Shown here one piece after another: positions 1 to 5,143 of a stretch of 5,143 bases of DNA; positions within the stretch are counted from its first letter, which is position 1, and each line of letters begins with the position of its first letter. A model generated the notes under the pieces. That model ran no database searches. It was not told where the DNA came from and worked only from the letters and a program-made list of their open reading frames with translations. The position numbers were made by a program, and so were the translations under genes. This DNA is from Actinomycetes bacterium (GTDB taxonomy: Bacteria; Actinomycetota; Actinomycetes; Actinomycetales; Cellulomonadaceae). The stretch is taken from NCBI GenBank assembly GCA_023390875.1, contig JAEWCA010000388.1, forward strand, positions 1 through 5,143. Reading direction: 5' to 3'.

Positions 1-767
1 ATGATGCCCGAGCCGGGCTGATCGTTCAGATGGCTGACCAACCAGGCCAGGCGCTGCGCTGAGCCGGGCAGCTGCAGCACGCCGAGGCGGAGGGATGCCC
101 GGGCCAGCGGTCCGCGGATGGTCAGAACCCCTGCCGGCGAGGCACCGCCGAGCTGCTCGGCGACATCCGCGACCACCCGGCTGTTGGCCGTGGCCGTCGT
201 CGCCAGCACCGGAACCCCTGCGGGCATCTCGGCGATCAGCTCACGCAGGCGCCGGTAGTCGGGGCGGAAGTCGTGCCCCCAGTCGCTGATGCAGTGCGCC
301 TCGTCGACCACGAGCATGCCGAGCCGCCGGACGAGCGTCGGCAGCTGCTCCTCCCGGAACGACGGGTTGTTGAGCCGCTCGGGCGACAGCAGCAGCACGT
401 CGACCTCGTCGGCCGCGAGCGCCGCCAGCACGTCCTGCCACTCGTGCGCGTTCGTCGAGTTGATCGCGACCGCCCGGACGCCGGCCCGCGCGGCGGCGGC
501 GACCTGGTCGCGCATGAGCGCGAGGAGCGGTGAGACGAGAACCGTCGGGCCGGCGCCGCGCTCGCGCAGCAGCATGGTCGCGACGAAGTACACGGCCGAC
601 TTGCCCCACCCGGTGCGCTGCACGACGAGCGCGCGGCGGCGGTCGTCGACCAGTGCCTGGATCGCCTCGAGCTGTCCCTCGTGGAACACGGCCGCCGGGT
701 CGCCGACCAGCCGGCGGAGCACGGTCAGGGCAGCGGCCGTCGTCGCCGCGTGGTCGGTCTGCGTCAC
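1..767 (-). CDS. recQ: RecQ-family ATP-dependent DNA helicase, N-terminal part (runs off left edge)
   Basis: RecQ helicases unwind DNA 3' to 5' using ATP during recombination and fork repair. The minus frame is open for 255 codons and shows superfamily 2 motifs in order: a Q/0-motif-like FHEGQLEAIQALV (about residues 28-40), Walker A QRTGWGKSA (50-58), motif Ia VLVSPLLALMRDQV (76-89), a motif Ib-like LLLSPERLNN (125-134), the DEAH box at 155-158 continuing into the RecQ aromatic-rich loop (CISDWGHDFRPDY, to 171), and motif III LATTATA (188-194). Helicase domain 2 and any RQC or HRDC domain lie outside the window. The start is the GTG at 765-767: the frame has a stop at 840-842 and no ATG or GTG in between, and family similarity begins just after this GTG. 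A weak GGCAGG precedes it. The RTGWGKS form of Walker A is, from memory, typical of actinobacterial RecQ proteins of about 700 aa. The gene is divergent from gdhA. Family is secure; exact orthology to E. coli RecQ is less so. Confidence 0.93.
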   Translation of the reverse strand, partial: MTQTDHAATTAAALTVLRRLVGDPAAVFHEGQLEAIQALVDDRRRALVVQRTGWGKSAVYFVATMLLRERGAGPTVLVSPLLALMRDQVAAAARAGVRAVAINSTNAHEWQDVLAALAADEVDVLLLSPERLNNPSFREEQLPTLVRRLGMLVVDEAHCISDWGHDFRPDYRRLRELIAEMPAGVPVLATTATANSRVVADVAEQLGGASPAGVLTIRGPLARASLRLGVLQLPGSAQRLAWLVSHLNDQPGSGI

Positions 768-890
768 CCGGACAGCCTGCCAGCCGTCGCCGACACGACC
801 GTCTGCCGGACGCCGGTCCAGATGCCCGAGGCGACAGTCTTACCCTGTGAGCGGGGCCTCCTCGTCCGGCAGGGCGGCGAAGGTCACACC

Positions 891-2354
<1,464 letters not shown>

Positions 2355-2360
2355 GTCGCT

Positions 2361-2383
2361 CCGCTGGGGCGTCCTCCCAGCGG
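2361..2383 (+). terminator. Stem-loop after gdhA
   Basis: CCGCTGGG (2361-2368) and CCCAGCGG (2376-2383) form a perfect 8-bp stem around a 7-nt loop, starting 7 bp after the gdhA stop and ending 25 bp before the DUF2625 ATG. No U-tract follows, which is common for actinobacterial terminators. It probably ends or attenuates gdhA transcription, so the next gene may need its own promoter or read-through. Confidence 0.6.
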
Positions 2384-2408
2384 CACCCGAGCAGCCTGGA
2401 GAGGTGAC

Positions 2409-3131
2409 ATGGAGCCGTCGCACGTGAGGTCGTCGGAGGAGCTCCGCCTGGTGGCGGACCCTGCGTGGCCTGGTCTGGAGGTGGCGATCAGCGCCGCCGG
2501 CGTGCCGGTCACCGTGCTTCCGGTGGAGCGCAGCCGCGCGGACGACGTCCTCCGTCGGCTCCAGGTCACGACCGCTTCGACCCTCGGCGCGCTCGCGACC
2601 GAGTCTGGCGGGCTGCTCGTCGACCACGGCTGGTTCCGCATCCTGGGCGGCGGGTCCGACGGGCTCGCCGACCTCGCGACGGCGAACGCCCTTCCGGTGC
2701 CCTCGGCCGCCAGCCGCCCGCCCGGCTACCTGGTGGTCGCGTACGACGCCCTCGGCGGGGTCTTCGCGGTCGACGGCGGCGGTCTCGGGATCGCACCCGG
2801 CGAGGTCTGCTACCGCGGCCCCGACACCCTGACCTGGGGCGGGCTCGGCGGCGGCCACTCGGCGTTCGTCTCCGCCGCGCTCTCGGGCTCGCTCGGCGAC
2901 GTGTTCGGCCCGCTCCGCTGGCCCGGCTGGGAGGCCGAAGTCCGGGCGCTCGCTCCCGACCGCGGCATCTCGCTCTACCCGCCGCCCTACACCAGCGAGG
3001 GTGCCGACCTCTCGTCGGTCTCCCGGCGGCCCGTCCCGCTCACGGAGCTGCTCGACCACTACGCCGAGGTGGCCCGTCAGCTCGCCGGTGTCGCCGACGG
3101 GGAGGCCGTCGAGCTCCGTCTGACCGACTGA
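2409..3131 (+). CDS. DUF2625 family protein
   Basis: The 240-aa product matches my memory of the DUF2625 family (uncharacterised, found patchily across bacteria). Diagnostic stretches are ADDVLRRLQVTTASTLGAL (44-62), TESGGLLVDHGWFRILGGG (64-82), PPGYLVVAYDALGGVFAVDGG (104-124), YRGPDTLTWGGLGGGHSAFV (135-154) and LRWPGWEAEVRALAPDRGIS (169-188). There is no signal peptide or membrane segment, so it is likely cytoplasmic; biochemical function is unknown. The ATG at 2409 is supported by GGAGAGG (2398-2404) just upstream. The gene looks intact, with codon use like its neighbours. It sits between two copies of the gdhA 3' end, indicating arrival or rearrangement at this locus rather than an ancestral gdhA operon. 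Because such small orphan proteins often spread singly, an immunity- or stress-type role is conceivable, but that is speculation. Confidence 0.85.
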   Translation: MEPSHVRSSEELRLVADPAWPGLEVAISAAGVPVTVLPVERSRADDVLRRLQVTTASTLGALATESGGLLVDHGWFRILGGGSDGLADLATANALPVPSAASRPPGYLVVAYDALGGVFAVDGGGLGIAPGEVCYRGPDTLTWGGLGGGHSAFVSAALSGSLGDVFGPLRWPGWEAEVRALAPDRGISLYPPPYTSEGADLSSVSRRPVPLTELLDHYAEVARQLAGVADGEAVELRLTD

Positions 3132-3139
3132 GGCGCTCC

Positions 3140-3328
3140 GTGGCTGACGCCAGCCGGGACTCGTTCGACGACACCGAGCAGCGCCTCGCCGCGATCATGC
3201 ACTCGATCCACGACCGCTGCCTCGCCACGGCCGACCAGTACGACGCCCCCGGCAACTACGTGGTCGGCGCGAACGTCGCGGGGTTCATCAAGGTCGCCGA
3301 CGCGATGCTGGCGCTCGGCGTCGTCTGA
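3140..3328 (+). pseudogene. Detached C-terminal fragment of glutamate dehydrogenase (62 codons, possibly translated)
   Basis: From a GTG at 3140 the frame reads VADASRDSFDDTEQRLAAIMH and continues to the same GALGVV-type end and TGA as gdhA, covering GdhA residues 386-446. Compared with gdhA it has lost Trp391-Ser392 and has Tyr-to-Asp and Gly-to-Ala changes; the other differences are silent. It lacks the catalytic and NADP-binding parts and cannot be an enzyme. It is still free of stops, and GAGG (3130-3133, overlapping the DUF2625 stop) lies 6 nt before the GTG, so coupled translation after DUF2625 is possible. Most likely it is a relic of a duplication or insertion event. A peptide that interferes with GdhA hexamer assembly is a speculative alternative. 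Confidence 0.85.
3149..3328 (+). repeat. Direct repeat, copy B: 3' end of gdhA
   Basis: This is the partner of 2169-2354, 974-980 bp downstream in the same orientation. The two copies bracket the DUF2625 gene. Recombination between them would remove about 0.97 kb and leave a complete gdhA, so the inserted stretch is in principle lost without damaging the host enzyme. Confidence 0.95.
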
Positions 3329-3336
3329 CGCGGCGT

Positions 3337-3371
3337 CCCGGGAGGCCGACCGCCGCCGCTAGCCTCCCGGG
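3337..3371. terminator. Stem-loop between the gdhA fragment and the VOC gene
   Basis: CCCGGGAGGC (3337-3346) and GCCTCCCGGG (3362-3371) form a perfect 10-bp stem with a 15-nt loop. It begins 8 bp after the stop of the gdhA fragment and ends one base before the VOC ATG. It could be the original gdhA terminator, left next to the old 3' end, or an operator for the VOC gene, because the right arm overlaps the likely -10 box. Sequence alone does not separate these. Confidence 0.55.
3360..3365 (+). promoter_or_regulatory. Likely -10 box of a leaderless promoter
   Basis: TAGCCT fits the actinobacterial TANNNT -10 pattern and ends 7 nt before the ATG at 3373. No Shine-Dalgarno sequence precedes that ATG. 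This spacing is what leaderless actinobacterial genes show, where transcription starts at the A of the ATG. No clear -35 is seen. Confidence 0.45.
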
Positions 3372-3372
3372 C

Positions 3373-3739
3373 ATGACGTCCCCGCTCACCAACCACGTCG
3401 GCCAGGTGTTCGTCCCCGTCCGGGACATGCCCGCGGCCGTCGCGTGGTACTCAGCACTGCTCGGCCTGCCCGTGACGGACGCGTCGCACGAGGGGACGAT
3501 CGACGACCTGCCCGCCGTCGGCCCGGACGGGCTCGCGCTCGACGCCCACCATCCCCCACTTCACCGCCGACGGGCCGCCCCGGTTCTTCTGGTGGGTCGA
3601 CGACCTCCCGGCCGTCGTGGACCACCTCGACACGCTGGGGGTGCCCGTCGTCGGCGACGTGCAGGACATCGGGAGCGTGACGTTCGTGCAGTTCCGCGAC
3701 CCCGACGGCAACCTCCTGATGGCCTGCTCCCGGAACTGA
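3373..3739 (+). pseudogene. VOC (glyoxalase/bleomycin-resistance fold) protein, frameshifted
   Basis: The N-terminal half reads in one frame (NHVGQVFVPVRDMPAAVAWYS, then LLGLPV, to about residue 60). The C-terminal half (PPRFFWWVDDLPAVVDHL, then SVTFVQFRDPDGNLLMACSRN) reads in the +1 frame to a TGA at 3737-3739. Dropping one C from the C5 run at 3553-3557 restores a 121-aa protein reading LDAHHPHFTADGPPRFFWW across the join, the normal size and shape for a single VOC domain (two beta-alpha-beta-beta-beta modules). The family includes metal-dependent lyases, dioxygenases and drug-binding proteins. The usual C-terminal metal-ligand glutamate after DPDGN is replaced here (LLMAC), so a classical metal enzyme is unlikely and the substrate is unknown. 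The break is a recent mutation or a base-calling error in a homopolymer. The frameshifted reading does not stop but continues in frame into the next gene. Confidence 0.8.
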
Positions 3740-3747
3740 CGCCTCAC

Positions 3748-4200
3748 ATGAGCGACGACTACCTACGACTCTTCCCGACCGACCGGACCTGGCTCCCGAC
3801 ACCCGAGCAGGCCGACCGAGCCGTCGCGGCGCTCCGCGCCCTGACCCCGGACGCGCACGAGATCGAGGCCGAGGTGTACGGCAGGGTCACGTTCATCGAC
3901 CAGGGCACCAACCTCGAGCGGATCGGCTGCCCTGTCTGCCACGCCGATCTCGACCCTGACTGGTGGGCCGAGCAGATGAGCCGTGCGGACGAGAACGTCT
4001 TCGTGGCGCTGGACGTCGTGGCCCCGTGCTGCGGCGCCACGACCACGCTGGACGACCTGGTCTACGAGTGGCCGGCCGGCTTCGCGAGCGTCGAGCTGTC
4101 GGTGCTCAACCCGGAGCGCGGCTGGCTCTCGGCCGACGAGCTGGACATCGTCGCAGCGGCGCTCGGACACCCTGTGCGGCAGGTCATGGCCCACTACTGA
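3748..4200 (+). CDS. Conserved-type hypothetical protein with CPVC and CCG cysteine motifs
   Basis: The 150-aa acidic product is probably cytoplasmic, with no signal or membrane segment. It begins MSDDYLRLFPTDRTWLPTPE. Four cysteines fall in two pairs, CPVC (61-64) and PCCG (Cys94, Cys95), spaced as in a small zinc-ribbon-like knot; metal binding is inference. A run WPAGFASVELSVLNPERGWL follows, then a C-terminal helical stretch ending GHPVRQVMAHY. I recall actinobacterial hypothetical proteins of similar layout (LRLxPTD start, VPCCG, HPVxQVxAHY end) but can name no function. The ATG at 3748 is 8 bp after the VOC stop, with only a weak GGAA upstream, so translation may be coupled to the VOC gene. 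In the present sequence the broken VOC frame is in phase with this gene, so a 275-aa fusion starting at 3373 is also possible; the separate protein is the better reading because the fused middle section is Arg/Pro-rich off-frame sequence. Confidence 0.75.
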   Translation: MSDDYLRLFPTDRTWLPTPEQADRAVAALRALTPDAHEIEAEVYGRVTFIDQGTNLERIGCPVCHADLDPDWWAEQMSRADENVFVALDVVAPCCGATTTLDDLVYEWPAGFASVELSVLNPERGWLSADELDIVAAALGHPVRQVMAHY

Positions 4201-4225
4201 GGTGGGGACCCACGCCCGCGAGCCG

Positions 4226-4321
4226 GTGCGCCTCGACATGATCGGGAGCCGGACGTTCGACGGACGCCTGCAGCTGCTCGAGTACGCACCGACCGTGCTC
4301 ACCGGCCCGCCGACGACCTGA
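4226..4321 (+). other. Possible 31-codon ORF or gene remnant
   Basis: From a GTG at 4226 (ATG at 4238 is an alternative) the frame reads VRLDMIGSRTFDGRLQLLEY and ends PTT-TGA. Nearly every codon ends in G or C and the composition is protein-like, unlike the Arg/Pro-rich off-frames around it. There is no Shine-Dalgarno at a usable distance (the nearest purine run is 4200-4207). It may be the tail of a decayed gene or a small gene read with the preceding one. I do not recognise it. Confidence 0.25.
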
Positions 4322-4518
4322 CGGCCGCCCTGGACGGGAGAGGACCCAGGACGGAGACGACGACCGAGATCGGTCCGCGCACGTGCGGAGGCCGCGGCCG
4401 GCAGGCCGCTCGATCGGTCCGACCCCGGACACAGGTCGTCGCGCATCGCGCCCGCCATGGCGAACCCGCGGTTCCGTCCGCGTGTCGCACACTCTGCCCG
4501 ATGGGGCACCCGGATTCC

Positions 4519-4532
4519 TTGACACGTGTCAA
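4519..4532. promoter_or_regulatory. Perfect 14-bp palindrome, operator-like, containing TTGACA
   Basis: TTGACACGTGTCAA is fully symmetric. A CG-centred palindrome of this length is typical of LacI-family operators. Its left half is a consensus -35 hexamer, so a bound repressor would block RNA polymerase. The cognate regulator is not in the window. Confidence 0.5.
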
Positions 4533-4548
4533 CGACGCCGACGAGACT
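4519..4548 (+). promoter_or_regulatory. Candidate promoter (TTGACA, 18-nt spacer, GAGACT)
   Basis: A consensus -35 (4519-4524) is followed 18 nt later by GAGACT (4543-4548), which keeps the A at position 2 and T at position 6 that matter most in a -10 box. Transcription would begin near 4555, placing the CebR/CelR-like box just downstream of the start. The -10 is weak, so this is tentative. Confidence 0.35.
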
Positions 4549-4563
4549 TCCCGTGCGCCGACA

Positions 4564-4577
4564 TGAGAGCGCTCCCA
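4564..4577. promoter_or_regulatory. CebR/CelR-like LacI-family operator
   Basis: TGAGAGCGCTCCCA differs at one position from TGGGAGCGCTCCCA, the operator known for CebR of Streptomyces and CelR of Thermobifida, which repress cellulose and cello-oligosaccharide genes until cellobiose-type inducers bind. It lies about 10 bp past the inferred transcription start, a usual repressor position, and 45 bp centre-to-centre from the upstream palindrome. The match is seen; control by a CelR homologue here is inferred. Confidence 0.55.
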
Positions 4578-4651
4578 GACAGACCCGGGGCTCGCCCCGA
4601 CCCACCCCCGTCCGGCGCACGTCTCGCAGAGAAACCCCAGGTGAAGAGCAC

Positions 4652-4672
4652 ATGAAGAGGACGGTGCCGTAG
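4652..4672 (+). other. Six-codon ORF (MKRTVP) behind a good ribosome binding site
   Basis: AGGTG (4639-4643) lies 8 nt before an ATG that reads Met-Lys-Arg-Thr-Val-Pro and then TAG (4670-4672). This looks like the first residues of a secreted protein (positively charged start) placed correctly downstream of the promoter and operators. Either it is the stump of a lost secreted-hydrolase gene or it is a leader peptide in the 5' region of the gene at 4966. Confidence 0.3.
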
Positions 4673-4845
4673 CGCCCGCTCGGCACCCGCCCTCGTCGCA
4701 AGCCCGCGCGGTGGCGGCCAGGACCTGTCCACCGATGCCGTGCTCGCACTCCGGGCAATCGCCCTCCGACACACAGCTCAGCGACAGGCCCCAGCAGCTC
4801 CGCCACGCGGCTTCGCACTTGCGTCCGCACATCACCGCCCGGCAC

Positions 4846-4889
4846 CGAAGCCGGTCGCCGCGACCACGTCGTCGCCGCGACCGGCTTCG
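4846..4889. terminator. Long hairpin upstream of the secreted-protein gene
   Basis: CGAAGCCGGTCGC (4846-4858) pairs perfectly with GCGACCGGCTTCG (4877-4889). Inside it, after one C-C mismatch, GCGAC (4860-4864) pairs with GTCGC (4871-4875) around a 6-nt loop. The total of 18 bp is very stable on either strand. No U-tract follows. It may insulate the gene at 4966 from upstream transcription, or act as a leader structure, since it ends 76 bp before that ATG. Confidence 0.6.
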
Positions 4890-4965
4890 CGTTCCCGGCG
4901 CCCGACGGCCTCCCGTCCGGGTCGGCCGAGCACCGCAGCACCGTCCACCAGATCGGAAGCTCGCC

Positions 4966-5143
4966 ATGCACCAGACACACGTCACCGCCCCTCCCCCACG
5001 CGCCCGCGGCCGGGTCGTCGCCGTCGCGGCCGCACTCGTCCTCGTGGGTGTCGTCGCCGGCGCCGGGTCCGCGGCCGCCGACGCGACACCGTCCGGCACC
5101 CAGCAGCTGACCGGCACGTACGAGCGGCTGCAGGTCGACCCGC
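4966..5143 (+). CDS. Secreted protein of unknown function, N-terminus only (runs off right edge)
   Basis: 59 codons are visible. The N-terminus is a clear Sec signal peptide: a basic n-region with several Arg (residues 12-16), a hydrophobic core (about 17-33, VVAVAAALVLVGVVAGA) and a probable signal peptidase I site after GSAAA (34-38) or ADA. It has no lipobox cysteine and no twin-arginine motif. The mature part begins TPSGTQQLTGTYERLQVDP, too short for me to assign a family; extracellular hydrolases and proteases are common behind such leaders in actinobacteria. The ATG is supported by GGAAG (4955-4959) 6 nt upstream. Whether it is controlled by the LacI-type operators about 400 bp upstream is open, because the hairpin at 4846-4889 lies between. 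Confidence 0.8.
   Translation, partial: MHQTHVTAPPPRARGRVVAVAAALVLVGVVAGAGSAAADATPSGTQQLTGTYERLQVDP

Larger units (their letters stand above)
4322..4965. other. Intergenic region without a convincing gene
   Basis: Long frames on both strands here are Arg/Pro/Cys-rich and look like GC-rich shadows. Bases 4322-4510 show no clear signal apart from a small GAACC-CGC-GGTTC inverted repeat near 4463. From 4519 on the region is organised: palindromic operator with -35 box, CebR/CelR-like operator, small hairpin CGGGG-CTCG-CCCCG (4586-4599), ribosome binding site with a six-codon frame, and two hairpins (4846-4889; 4901-4921, a GACGG/CCGTC stem with CCC/GGG below a bulge). Frame 4671-4770 briefly has coding-like third-position bias (GGGQDLSTDAVLALRAIALR), which may be a scrap of a former gene. 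Confidence 0.6.

Noticed and set aside
2465..3139. Fusion of the gdhA fragment frame to an upstream 225-codon open frame
   Set aside because: The upstream part is an Arg/Pro-rich off-frame of the DUF2625 gene; only the part from about 3140 is homologous to anything.
4854..4882. 12-bp direct repeat GTCGCCGCGACC as a possible tandem array
   Set aside because: Only two copies, and they are the two sides of a near-palindromic hairpin, not a CRISPR or iteron array.
4859..4955. Protein-like stretch DHVVAATGFAFPAPDGLPSG on the plus strand
   Set aside because: Largely explained by the hairpin arms at 4846-4889 and 4901-4921; there is no start, no ribosome binding site, and an in-frame stop upstream at 4670.
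4299..5117. Cysteine-rich minus-strand frame of 272 codons
   Set aside because: Spans the regulatory region and the signal-peptide gene, has irregular third-position bias, and its cysteines arise from GC-rich complement rather than spaced metal motifs.

Overview
The window comes from a very GC-rich genome whose codons nearly always end in G or C. Protein styles and control signals fit a high-GC actinobacterium of the Cellulomonas/Micrococcales kind: GdhA resembles the actinobacterial NADP-type enzyme, the RecQ helicase is of the actinobacterial type, a leaderless-type start is present, and there is a near-perfect CebR/CelR-type LacI operator. The genus assignment is inference; the phylum-level call is fairly safe.

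Layout. Bases 1-767 (minus strand) hold the first 255 codons of a RecQ-family DNA helicase that runs off the left edge. A divergent intergenic region of about 245 bp with a long dyad leads into gdhA (1014-2354, plus strand), a full-length 446-aa NADP-type glutamate dehydrogenase followed by a perfect stem-loop. Next is a DUF2625-family gene (2409-3131). Immediately after it lies a second, slightly degenerate copy of the last 61 codons of gdhA (3149-3328, open from a GTG at 3140). The DUF2625 gene is therefore bracketed by direct repeats of the gdhA 3' end, which is the most unusual feature of the window.

After another stem-loop, which overlaps a leaderless-type promoter, comes a VOC (glyoxalase-fold) gene broken by one extra C in a C5 tract (3373-3739). 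Its frameshifted reading runs in frame into the next gene, an unrecognised 150-aa protein with CPVC and CCG cysteine motifs (3748-4200). A possible 31-codon remnant follows.

Bases 4322-4965 contain no convincing gene but do contain organised control signals: a TTGACA box inside a 14-bp palindrome, a CebR/CelR-like operator 45 bp downstream, a good ribosome binding site with an ATG whose frame stops after six codons, and a long hairpin. At 4966 a secreted protein begins (signal peptide visible) and runs off the right edge.

Taken together, this is a core-genome locus (recQ, gdhA) whose right side has been remodelled by duplication, small-gene insertion and gene decay. I see no transposase, integrase, tRNA, rRNA or CRISPR. 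There is no clear new multi-gene system. The best candidate for something undescribed is the gdhA-end duplication that carries a small gene while leaving gdhA intact.
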